Shown here: in pieces, positions 22,101-32,644 of the stretch
Position numbering within the stretch: the first letter of the stretch is position 1
How the letters are laid out: each line of letters opens with the position of its first letter
Assembly: GCA_029721515.1 (NCBI GenBank)
Contig: CM056567.1
Location: 7,527,507-7,591,506, forward strand
Direction of reading: 5' to 3'
DNA from: Synanceia verrucosa
Taxonomy: Eukaryota > Chordata > Actinopteri > Perciformes > Synanceiidae
Length of the DNA: 64,000 nt
The notes under the pieces: model-generated
What the model was told of the DNA's origin: nothing
The model's database searches: none
What the model saw: the letters and a program-made list of their open reading frames with translations, nothing else
Made by a program: the position numbers and the translations under genes

Positions 22101-22357
22101 CCAGTCATAAAACTCTACAATAGCCGGCTGGGCATGCAGACGGTTTCGTGCCTAATATCTTAATTATTTCCGACGGCCAACAGATTAGCCCCTAGAAACA
22201 TTTGCCAGCTGATTCAAGAGTCTCCAACGATGGAGTCCATACTATTTTGAAATTTTGGATTTCAAACAAAGTTTTTTTTCTGCTTACATTGTGACCTCAG
22301 AAATATAAAACCACCATACAAACATACAAGCAGCTACTCCCCAATGCGAGCTGATAA

Positions 22358-22363
22358 TTTATT
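22358..22363 (-). terminator. hoxa10a: Likely hoxa10a polyadenylation signal
   Basis: First AATAAA on the transcript strand after the hoxa10a stop, giving a 3' UTR of about 750 nt that includes a long dinucleotide repeat. Confidence 0.45.
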
Positions 22364-22745
22364 AAGCATTACACAAAAACACAATGTCATATGTACACAG
22401 AAATATACAATAAAAACATTCCTACTTCACTGTGCGCACCGTTTTTGTGTAAACGTCTTCAATGTGATTAAAGATTGATACATTTAGCTCGCACGTACAA
22501 TAGGCCTACACTGTATCATGGTATTCTACATCTATTGGTCAAAGGTGAATTATTCTTCCATTGGTGATAAATGGGCACTATATTCCACTGGTTTAAAATT
22601 GTTATTTAAAAAAAAAATAGGGAAACGTTATATCATGCAATTCCAATTAAAATAAAATAAATTCATATTGTTTGATTAAATTTAGAGAAAGGATATTTGT
22701 GAGTGGTGGGGAGGTAAGTTGGCATTTTAAGCCACCTTCCAGAGT

Positions 22746-22747
<2 letters not shown>

Positions 22748-22792
<45 letters not shown>
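22748..22792. repeat. (TG)n microsatellite in hoxa10a 3' UTR
   Basis: Uninterrupted TG dinucleotide run of about 45 bp, read as CA repeats in the hoxa10a transcript. Confidence 0.97.
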
Positions 22793-22794
<2 letters not shown>

Positions 22795-23111
22795 ATTTAA
22801 CTCCATTGACGACACTATCCAACCATACGACAGAGGTGACAGAAACAGGTCGACAATACAACACAACATCTGAAAAAAGTGGAACTCATAACATTCATTT
22901 TCCCACCCTTTTCCCCTGTCAGCAGCAAACAGAGGACGATGCATCAACTTTAAGCGTGTCTGGAAATAAACTCCACAATGAAATGAGTCATTATGTGGAC
23001 ACAGTGGTGAGGAAGGGTGGGGATGGGGATGGGGGTTTGCTGGAGTGAGGTGAGAGGCATTGATTTTCACCAGTTATCTTCTATTTCATTTTTATGTCAT
23101 CACCTTGTTCA

Positions 23112-25009
23112 TCATGAAAATCCGTAGTTGGAGGTGAGCTCCCGGATCCTGTTCTCACGTGTCATTTTCTTCAGTTTCATCCTGCGGTTTTGGAACCAGA
23201 TTTTAACCTGCCTGTCCGTCAGGTGGACGCTTTTACTGATCTCTAGGCGGCGCTCTCGGGTCAGGTACATGTTGAAGAGGAACTCCTTCTCCAGCTCCAG
23301 TGTCTGATGCTTGGTGTATGGACAGCGTTTCTTCCGGCCGCTTTTTGCTGTCAGCCAGTTGGCTGTGTTTTCACTTTTTGGGTCCCCTAAAGAAAATGGC
23401 AAATACATGGTTTTACGCACTGCAACATGGGTATTCTGTGTGAGCCAGAAAAAGAGAGGGGATGAGAGGGGGTATCTAGGAGTGTGTTTGTGTTTATGGT
23501 TGTGGCATACACACCTCAGTGCGTGTGTATAGTGTGTGTATCTTATGCGTAAACTGTGGCTGCTTTGTAAGACTCATCAGAGATTGAACCGGCAAAAAAA
23601 TTACAGAAGATTTCACAACAATTTTGCAGTCAAACAAGCATTCATTTTGTGTCATAATTAGTGAAAGAAAACAAAGATACAACATGGCTCACAGAAAATA
23701 TGTATAAAAAGACTTACACAAAAAGGCCTCTACTCATACATTTTACGCAGCGCTTTAAAGAACAGCTGGCTAAGACTGTTGGTAATGAAAATGTGTTATA
23801 TTGTAGCTATGTATTAGAAGAAAAAAATCTTTATTTCTCACAACTCTATGGAATTATTTAATTAAACCAAATTTAGCTTTGCCCTTTAATTCCTGACTAT
23901 TTTTGTTCAACTTAACGCATAATCTTGAGGGCGTATCCATGCACAAATACATCATGATGTACTTATACTAATATATACAAGTTGAGACTAACGACTTAGA
24001 GGCAAATATGCAAAGTTCCCATACCCGTGTCTCGACTTGTCACTGCAAGTCTAACCAGTAACAGAACTTCAGAGGTGCCATCAAAAAGCCTCACCCTGCT
24101 TGCGCTGCATGCATATAAAACAATAGAGTAGCACCACAAATATGATGGACTGTGATTACCTTTAGTGGCCTTTGCTGGTCTCGCTTTGCCATGTTCTTCT
24201 GTTTCGTCAGCTGAAGAGGCTTCTGCATCCGAGGACTCCTGTGCCTCATCGGTCCCCGGTGCAGCGTGAGGTTGCAGGTCTGAGTTCCCCGAGGACACGG
24301 GCTCCTCGGTGTTCCTCCCTTCCTGCGCCGTGGCTGGGGCAGTTGGTGGCGTGTGGAAGCGAGCAGGAGCAATGGGGTGTAGGCCAAAATGAGAATGGGA
24401 AGGGTTCGGCTGGGGGCCGTTGGTGTTGTAAAGTTTATGAGAATGTGCGTGCGTCTGAGACAAGCGGAAGTAGCCCGGCACAGGCACTGAGCCCCCTCCG
24501 CCGCCATCGGTAACTGTACAAGAAGTCGAGCCCAGGCCGGCTGCAGTTAATCTCGAATATGTGAGATCTTCGGCGGTTGATGCTTTGGGGCACTTCTGCT
24601 GCTCATACAGGCAGTAGGTGCTCTCTTCTTTAATATTCTGCGGGAATGAACAGGGCGCGACCTGGGGACCCACCGGGTGCTCTTGGTCCATTCGACATGA
24701 CCTCTGCGAGTCCATCCACATTTCCATGCTGGACATGTAAGCACCAGAGGCGGAAACCATGTTTTGAGGACCCACTTCGCTCCGCTTACCCATACCTGGG
24801 AAGTATCCATAGCTGTGTAGTCCATAAGGCACTTCTGCGGTGCTGTGAGGCACGCACACCGCGCTCCCAGCGTAGTGACCTCCGCCGCTCTCGGTGCGGC
24901 TACTGATCAGAGAATCCACTAAAAACGCATTTCCTGACGGACTGTCCGAACATGACATTATTGTAGTGTATTTTGGCGAGGGGAGAAGATAGCCCTTTCT
25001 GGCTGACAT
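23112..25009 (-). CDS. hoxa10a: Homeobox protein Hox-A10a (two exons)
   Basis: Join of exon 1 (25009 to 24160) and exon 2 (23386 to 23112) around a 773-bp phase-1 intron; 374 aa. A group 10 AbdB-class transcription factor for posterior axial patterning. The start MSARKGYLLPSPKY and MSCSDSP about 18 residues later are conserved group 10 features. The middle is Gly/Ser/His-rich with an acidic stretch before the splice. The motif ANWLTA (about 292-297) precedes the homeodomain (about 300-359, GRKKRCPYTKHQ to FQNRRMKLKKMT). The C terminus RENRIRELTSNYGFS is typical. Zebrafish lost this copy and keeps only hoxa10b, so its presence helps place the organism. An alternative first exon at 28.2 kb is predicted. 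Confidence 0.97.
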
Positions 25010-25634
25010 TTCTTGTGCAAAACATGCTGGATATGATTAGAGGCACCCCCCTCTCTGCCGTGCGGATTGTAAAACCAATGGAAATGCTGGAAGATGTGCA
25101 GTCCCTCCCACTCCGCGGCTACGTAGCAGCCGGAGCGATATCCATCATGGAGCTGAGGCAGAGAAAGAAGCTCAACAGAGCAATCAGCGTGGTCCCTCAT
25201 CTCGCCTTAATGCACCACCATTACCCCGTAGAAGGGGCGAGTCTTATGTGGTACAACATATCAAGATACAAATGTATTAAAAAGCAGCATTTCATGAATT
25301 ACATTTGTAAAAATAACCTTAAAATCATTTGTCAACAAACTAGGTTTCAAGTAAATACTTCATTTTCATGCATGCAAACGACGCATTTCATGCAATAAGG
25401 CAATATAACCCACATGTAATAAAGTGTGTTTTGGTAGAATTCGCCTTTAGCGAATTGACTTGGCAAAAAGCCGTGTTGTTGCAACCTCTAGCCTCAAGAC
25501 AGGAAGAGTCCTTCCGCACACAACGTAAAGGTGTGAAGTCTAATGTTGCTTGGAGGTAGCGAGAAATATCAAACACTTTGTTCTTTCTTCATTTACCATT
25601 CAGATAGAGTTTGACGCAGACACCGTACACCATT

Positions 25635-25677
<43 letters not shown>

Positions 25678-28188
25678 TTGCTTGTGAGAGCAACAAAATG
25701 AGTCAAATTCCTTGTACTCCAGGCCAGTTTAGCTGATTCTGATTTCGTTGATTTCTTATTCCTCGTGCAAAGTCCCTGACGTAAAAAAACAGAAGTAAAA
25801 AAGAGTTTTGTTGCACTCCAGTTTTGTTGTATGCCATCAAACATAACCCGTTTTATATAATAAAAAATATTGGATTTCTTTAAATCCATTGAGAGTAAAC
25901 AGAGCCATCCTCGTGCGTAAACAACGGTAAAACAGTTCATGGTCACCAGCAATTAAAAGCAAAACAAGTTACAGAAACGAAATAATATAATATGTAATTT
26001 ACTTCATGTTCTTCTAATTACTGCACATTTTAAACATGAAAATATTTAAATATCACATGTAACAGGATATACAGCACCCGTCATTATTAGGCACTGGTAT
26101 ATGACATAAAACTACTGTGCTTATAATTTTACATTTCACCCTAAAACATGAACGTATTTTTAGATAGGTCTGTTTGAAATTAGGATTTGTATTAACGATG
26201 GTTGTATTTCTGGGAATTTTCACTTAATTTTAAACATGGAAATTAATTCAACTGTACTCTACTAACATTACGCACAATAAAAGGTTAAAGCTGAATATAT
26301 TTTCGTTTGGAGGTTACAAGACAATGACAGTTAAGTTATGGCAGATAAAAAATACATAAAATCCTGTGCATTGTATAAAAATACCATTTGTTAAACTGCC
26401 AAATTATTGATCATGGCGTTGTGCAGGGGAAGGGCACACTGTTCCACAACAAAGCAGACATAAAGCTTGCACATACAAGTCATCCTGTCGGTCCAATTTG
26501 GGGCAATAAGGGCCACAATAAAACTCTCCTTCCATCTTGTAGTGTCCTTGGCCATGTGCACTCTATTGCTCTCCCCAGGTTGAAGTTAATCTCGGCCAGC
26601 TTTGCCATTACCAGGCCCAGGTGGCCGCTAGCCCCCCGGGTTTGTTTGCAGCCTGCTGTAATGAAATGAGGAAATTTGGGGAGAAATTCATAAATTGAGC
26701 CCATTTAGGTTTCGGTCAATGACAGCTCATTTATGTACACTGGCTTAGTTTTTTAGCGCGTCGACGGTGGACATTTGTCAATCTCTGCAGCTCAAAACGC
26801 GCATATATCAAATGTCTTAAATGGCTGGAAGTTGGCTAAGGGTTATTTATGCGGAGATGAATATGCTACAATAATCAATTTAAAATATGATATCTTGTAG
26901 AATTATAGGAAGCAAAAAGCGTGTTCTGCAGTGGTAGTTTTAAAGACAAAGGCCGTGCACGGAGCATTTGTGCCTGTTGAGTAAATTACCCCAAAACATA
27001 AAATATTTCGCGACAATGTAGACTTACAAAATAAACACAATGTAACAGCAATAGGTTCAAAGTCTGTGTACTCTTCCCCAGTGGCCTGTTCCTTATGGGA
27101 CATATGAGCCGGTAAGGAAACTAAATACATCAATTAATTATGTGTGCCCAGTATTAAAGAGGTTTGGCCTGCACACACTTCATGGTGTTGTACTGGCATG
27201 GGGACCTATCGATATCTTTGTGTTACAGTTATTAATTGTTGCTATTAAATCTTCATTTTCACAGCTGCCCAGCTATTGTATCCTCAAAACAGTTCACTCT
27301 GACCACTGCCTTTGATCTGGCCCATATAATCGTGGCCGAAGAGGCCATTTAAGTCGTATCATGTTCGTCCCGAGAGCAGTTATGAACAATAATGCGGCGT
27401 TTTATTACATAAAGCGGAAGCATTTATTTTTCACGAGAGACAAAGAAGAGAGAGACTCGGGCCACGCACATTAAGGTCCAGAATAGCCACTCGCCACTCG
27501 CAGTGACACCGAATAGCCTCATAATGCAGCCCTGTATCTATGACAGGAAGGAAAAGGAGACGCGGTTGCTGCCCTATCACAATCAGATCGACTTTTCTAA
27601 TGGAAGCTTGTGTCCACTTGGCACGCACAGAGAATAATGTGTTTTTGGATGGACGCTGTTTCTCTTTAGAGGAGGAAGAAGACGAGAAGGAATGAGTACA
27701 AAGCAGCTGTTGAATTTTAAGATGAGCTGCATTTATCATGAGAACCATGTAAAAAATGAAATCATGTTTCCAGCACCCGCTGCTGTTGTATCGTTAAGAT
27801 ACTAACTGTATCCATTTTTAGGAATAATCAAGGCTGACGTTTCCCCAAATCCAAAACATTTGTGGTTAGACTGGACGGGGCTGCAGATCTCTCCAGGTAC
27901 AAGTCGGCCATGCTATACTTCAACCATTAAAAAGCTCAGGCTCAGCAAAATGAATAGCACATGCAGCATGAAGGCTTGGCACAGATGTGCTGCCTTATTA
28001 GGGCCCCCAGGAAGACTTTCTCTACCGCACGGCCCAGTGAGCACCAGAGAAATGTGGAAACTAAACACAAAAACACTCCTATCTCAAACTAACAAGCATT
28101 GCATGCAAGGGAACATTGAACACTCAGAGGGCTTCTTCTTGCAACAGAGCGAACTATTCAAGCTCCAGGCTTCGTCGACAACTTTTAC
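25010..28188. other. hoxa10a promoter and hoxa10a-hoxa11a intergenic DNA, proximal part
   Basis: The 250 bp next to the start codon hold an inverted CCAAT region and GC-rich DNA but no CACGTG, unlike the other Hox promoters here. A (GT)n repeat lies at 25636-25673. 25.7-26.4 kb is AT-rich. 26.47-26.76 kb and 27.29-27.70 kb are complex, GC-richer blocks that look like conserved elements. The whole interval is intronic if the 28.2 kb exon is used for hoxa10a. Confidence 0.45.
25636..25673. repeat. (GT)n microsatellite
   Basis: Uninterrupted GT dinucleotide run about 630 bp upstream of the hoxa10a start codon. Confidence 0.97.
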
Positions 28189-28480
28189 CTGCTTGCATTC
28201 GACGTGAGCTTGGAGACGGAAATATCCACGGCCATGACATTGGTCCCAATAGCGCCGCCCTGTGGTAGAAGAGAGTTTAATCCCGAGTACAGCCGTTGCC
28301 ACTAAACTGACTGGCGGTGGAAGAACCACACAAGGGGGGAAAGCCTCTCAAATGAAGTCGATGCAGAGAGAAAGCAGAGGCTTTTCCTCTCCGTCCTCTC
28401 CCTGCCGTTGCTCTCGCCTCCTTGGTAACACAGTTAATAACCTTGGGTCTCAGACGGTTTATTGCACTGCACTCCAAATG
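28189..28480 (-). other. hoxa10a: Predicted alternative first exon of hoxa10a (short isoform)
   Basis: ATAAAAG at 28505-28511 predicts a start near 28480; the donor (CAAGCAG then GTAAAAG) ends the exon at 28189. An ATG at 28240 and another at 28198 share a frame that reaches the donor in phase 1. Joined to hoxa10a exon 2 they give 108 aa (MSWPWIFPSPSS...) or 94 aa (MQAGDPKSENTANWLTA...). The short human HOXA10 isoform, as I recall it, is also 94 aa, starts MCQGNSKGENAANW and comes from an upstream first exon. Length, phase and position all agree. The product would keep the homeodomain but lack the long N-terminal regulatory region, so it could compete with the full protein. Confidence 0.65.
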
Positions 28481-28499
28481 TACAAATGCCCCAGACTCA

Positions 28500-28710
28500 G
28501 ACAGCTTTTATGGTCGCGTTGCTGCGGCAACGGGGAGGATGTCCCGTAATTAGGGACGGAATTCCAGCGCGCTGTAAAGGATGCGCAAGGCAAGGCCGGA
28601 CTATGGCAGAGCGAGGCAACCATAAACTTCAGCCTCTCTCGCCGCGTTTATGGCCCTTTTGACTGTCATATATGAACGCCAATGCGCTGCGGCTAGCTCC
28701 CATAAACACA
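28500..28710 (-). promoter_or_regulatory. hoxa10a: Distal hoxa10a promoter with X-box and Cdx/Hox sites
   Basis: Immediately upstream of the TATA-like ATAAAAG is CGTTGCtgcgGCAACG (28517-28532), an RFX X-box type palindrome. Four TTTATGG/CCATAAA motifs (28507, 28620, 28647 and 28700), typical of Cdx and posterior Hox binding, fall within 200 bp. A CTCF-like GCCCTGTGGTAG lies nearby at 28257-28268. These are motif matches only. Confidence 0.5.
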
Positions 28711-29517
28711 GTGATAACAACAGCAAATATGGCGACCCTCGCCGAAGGAGCCTGCTGTTGGAACAGTTTCTCCAGAGCCAATCAGCAAAATGACAGCTTG
28801 CACGGCAAACAAACTAGAGAGAAAGAGTGAGCAACGAAAAGAAAACAAAGTGTACGTGACGAAATGCTGAACGTTTGAAAACAATAAAAGTTATGGGGAT
28901 AGATAAAGGTGGATCTAAGCTATCCACAGCGGTTTAATAACTAATATTTCCTGCAGATGAAATGCAAGGGTCGTAAAATAGCTCAGCCCAAAATATCTCG
29001 TAAAATATGCTTCAACATATTGAGACAGGCTTCAAAATAATTGCAAAAAACAACAGCAAAATATTTGCGAGCATAATGATTACATTTCTAGGTTATGTTT
29101 TCTATCTACATATTTAATTTTAATCCCATATTTCATTATTTGCGTTATTTGAAAATATTTAATCAGAATCGACAGCTTAATTATATAATTTGTTATTTCA
29201 TTTATTTTTAAATACATAATAAGACGAATATTTCAAAACCTGTTTAGTTTGCACTATGGGTGTGCCACTGTGGTTGGACGGCTCATAATTAGCATGTCAA
29301 CCCTCAGATCTGCTGCACTTCAGATTTTTTTAATGATTTGCCACATACCAAGGCACCTGCTTGTGATATATCTGTTGGAAGCGTGAGCTAAGTGTGTGGA
29401 TTTCCCGTGCGTAAAATCTTTCACATGTGCGTATTTTTGTGTCAAAAATAAAGGCTTATGAAAAAAACAATGACCAGGCAGAAATCGTTTTCAATGATTT
29501 TTTCATTTGTTTTTGCT
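28711..29517. other. hoxa10a-hoxa11a intergenic DNA, distal part
   Basis: 28.71-28.87 kb continues the GC-richer block with a CCAAT box (GCCAATCAGC near 28780). 28.9-29.5 kb is AT-rich with nothing recognisable. Confidence 0.45.
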
Positions 29518-30121
29518 TTTATTTGGAAATATAGTATAATACACAATAGTTTGGGCATACCAGGCAATTGATCCAATGCGATGACCCTGACCAGTCTTGC
29601 CCTGACAGCACACTTGAAATTGTAGCTTTTTATTTTCTTTAGCCTGCAAGTACCAAAGGATCACGAGACATGAAAAAAATATTCTATTGTACGTATCAAT
29701 GTGACCAAATAGGTCCTCTGCAAATATACCTGTGTGAATATGTTGGGCGTGTACCTCAGTGCAACTCCACACGGATCCAGTGTGCAAGCTTATCTCTCTG
29801 GTTTTGGCCTGCATTATCAATAGTCCACTGACAGCCTCCAAAAAATCCTTAAGGACCGCGTGGATTTGGTGTCCAAAGATACGCAAATTATAAATAATTA
29901 CAGCCCTCATCTTGCTGGCAATAACACGAAAGACAGCAAAAGCTCCTACTGAGGTCAGCCCAGACTCGACACGGAGAAGCCTGCTTGTAATGATGGAGTT
30001 TGACTTGGTATAAGCCGTGGCATTAAATGAGATAGTAACCGGGTGGCCACAAAATAAATAAGTATACACAAAACAGAAACACGTTACATTCTCATCCGCT
30101 CAGACTCATTATTTGGTCACA

Positions 30122-30175
<54 letters not shown>

Positions 30176-30693
30176 TATAGATATATATATATATATTCAG
30201 TTATTAAAGTCACATCGCCATCATCCTAAATCCACTTTTCTGATTGTAAAAACAGAGAGAAAGTTTAAACAAATCTTTTGATTACAAAATACATTGTCAG
30301 TCAATTGGTGACTGCTAATTTATGCCAGCGTGAAAGGAAAATAAACATAAGGCGTCTGTGAGTCACAATAATATTAACATGGCCCTCGCAAGAGGACGAG
30401 AATCCGCTTCTGCATTTTCCTCAAAATATAGTTTGAAGAACGAACTCAAAGTCCACAGGCTGACTTAATCCATGCTCCCTGTCTCTCTCTCTCTGTCTGG
30501 GTAATTCTGATCGCAGGATCCTGTTGTCCTCGAACTTGAAATTAACCATTGAGCATGTTGTTGCTGCTGTCGCGGCCATTGTGGTACACATTGTACACTG
30601 GAAGAGTCATAGCCGGAGCGTCAGTCTGTCTGTTAGCGCAGTCATTCCCACAGCACAGGACTATGGAAGGTGTGATTGGGCTGTGTCGACCCC
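29518..30693 (-). other. Probable hoxa11a 3' UTR and flank
   Basis: AATAAA signals on the transcript strand lie at 29629-29634 and 29518-29523, giving a 3' UTR of about 1.1 kb. It contains a (TA)n run. The frame from 30069 to 29503 on the same strand is free of stops for 188 codons but has no domain I recognise, and its first codon is GTG, so I do not call it a gene. Confidence 0.45.
30125..30196. repeat. (TA)n microsatellite
   Basis: About 70 bp of TA dinucleotides with two interruptions (TAGATATAG) near its right end, in the hoxa11a 3' flank. Confidence 0.97.
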
Positions 30694-32369
30694 CTAAAGC
30701 AGAGGATTGGACGTGTAATATTGTAATCGATCTCTGTTCAGTTTCTTCTCCTTCATGCGTCGGTTCTGAAACCAAATCTTCACTTGTCGGTCGGTGAGGT
30801 TGAGCATCCGAGACAGTTGCAGGCGTTTCTCCTTGTTAATGTACACACTGAAAAAGAATTCCCTTTCAAGTTCTCTGATCTGATATTTGGAATAAGGGCA
30901 CCTTTTCTTGCGGGTCCTCTGTCCATCTGGAAGGCACAAAAAATCGTGTACCGGTCACATAAAATATAAACATTTCAAATTAGCCATGACTATGTTACAA
31001 AAAGATTTAAACGGCCTGTTGCGCATATTACGCATGAGCGGATTTCCTCTACATAAAGCATTAATAGCATATTTCCTACTTCAACATGTCAAGTGTCATA
31101 TATAGTGATATTATATTACACTGGAAAGATTACCAAACCATTCGTGCTGGTTCGACAATACACTTAGGCTTTGACCTTTTTCTAGCAAATGAAAACAACA
31201 AGGTCGCCAACAACCATAAGCAACTAACAGCCACAGGAGAATGACAGCGCACGGCATTAACGTGTTTATATGAAAATATTAGCTTTATAGAACTCCAAGG
31301 GGGGGACCTACAAACAGGAACATGATGGTTTTAACACGGGCTCTTGTGTGCTAAACTTTAAACCAGAACTCTCATTACATGCAAGTGTTCTTGTAAGGAT
31401 AAGAAACCGTGAAATAAGCACGTTTACATAATACGTGGTATTAACGCAAGACTGTGTCAGAATTCACATTCATAACTGGGTGCTTTTTGGAAACGTTACA
31501 GAAAAACCACGGGCATCATGTCTTTCACGGCCAATTTCAATTCCAAACACGTGATCCTGCAGTTTATAACAAAGTTTTGTTGGGGGGTGGGGGGTCTACA
31601 GGCCCTCTATAAACCTTATATGCTTATAAAACAGCATATAAAAATTTTAACAGCAGCGCGCAAGAAACTTTCTCTCATAACTAAGGTGCTGACTTTAATA
31701 CGTACTGCTGCTGCTGGATTTCTCCTCATTGTTGCCGGAAGATAACTGCGGGCTGCTCGTCTCATCCCGCGGCTCCTTCTCCTCGGTATCCCTGCATGAA
31801 GGTGCGTCCTCTGGCGCAGAGCTGGGCTGCTTGCTCGTCGGTTTGTCCCCTGAGTAGCCATTTGTGGACGAGCTCTCCGAGGCGTTCCCGTACGCCGTTT
31901 CATAAAACTGGTCGAAGACTTGTGGCAGCACGCCATTTCTGCCCACGTTCCCGTAGAAATTGGTGGCAGCGGAGCCGGAGCTACTGTGGTGGTGGTGGTG
32001 GTGGTGGTACGCAGCAGCGGCGGCTGCGGGACTGTTTTTACCGAACATGTCTCCTACGACGGCAGTTTGAGCAGAAAGACAGTCCCGGTGCACCATGTCC
32101 TCCGCGGTGGGGTAGCCATGGGGCAAGTTCCCTCGGTGCGGCCATTTACCGGACGCTTCAATGGCTGCATAGTCCCTAAACGTCACCTCTCTGACGGGTT
32201 GGACCTGCGGCAGGTTAGAGGAGTAAGAATATGTCATGGGGCGGGTGGACGGGGTTTGGGATAAAAACGAGGGAAGACCGGAGAAATCAGCCCCCGCCGA
32301 CACATAATAAGTGCAGCTGGGCAAATACATGTTCGATCCGACCGGGACCCTTTCGTCAAAATCCATCAT
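30694..32369 (-). CDS. hoxa11a: Homeobox protein Hox-A11a (two exons)
   Basis: Join of exon 1 (32369 to 31706) and exon 2 (30926 to 30694) around a 779-bp phase-1 intron (CAGCA then GTACGT; CTTCCAG acceptor); 298 aa. A group 11 AbdB-class transcription factor for posterior axis and fins. The start MMDFDERVPVGSNMYLPSC with TYYVS is the Hox11 signature. Exon 1 encodes six alanines, a tyrosine and seven histidines in a row (about 31985-32025), then Ser-rich and acidic stretches. The homeodomain spans about 226-285 (TRKKRCPYSKYQIRELEREF to RRMKEKKLN), ending RDRLQYYTSNPLL. The splice A+AT makes Asn in the expected NGQRTRKKR. The intron holds a CACGTG at 31548. Confidence 0.97.
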
Positions 32370-32583
32370 CGTAGTTCACCCTGTGCTATAACTCTATGTC
32401 GGGGTTGGATTCCTCTATAACCGCCCTGAACATGGCTCTGAAGCGCCGTGCCTCTTGCCTCTTTGAAGCAGGTTCGCTAAGCAGAAATTTGGAGACGTAG
32501 GCTGACGTGGAGAGCCATCTCCATCCACTCCACGAAGGAGGAGGTCACGTGGCCAAGCGGCAGAAATTGACAGATTTTTCAGG

Positions 32584-32642
<59 letters not shown>
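32370..32642 (-). promoter_or_regulatory. hoxa11a: hoxa11a promoter with adjacent (TG)n repeat
   Basis: CACGTG lies at 32546-32551, 177 bp before the start codon. A (TG)n run of about 58 bp (32585-32642) begins only 34 bp further upstream. Long TG/CA runs can adopt Z-DNA, so length variation here could affect the promoter. Confidence 0.55.

Positions 32643-32644
<2 letters not shown>

Noticed and set aside
22749..23048. 99-codon plus-strand frame starting in the TG repeat
   Set aside because: It begins with repeat-encoded Val-Cys units and is antisense to the hoxa10a 3' UTR.
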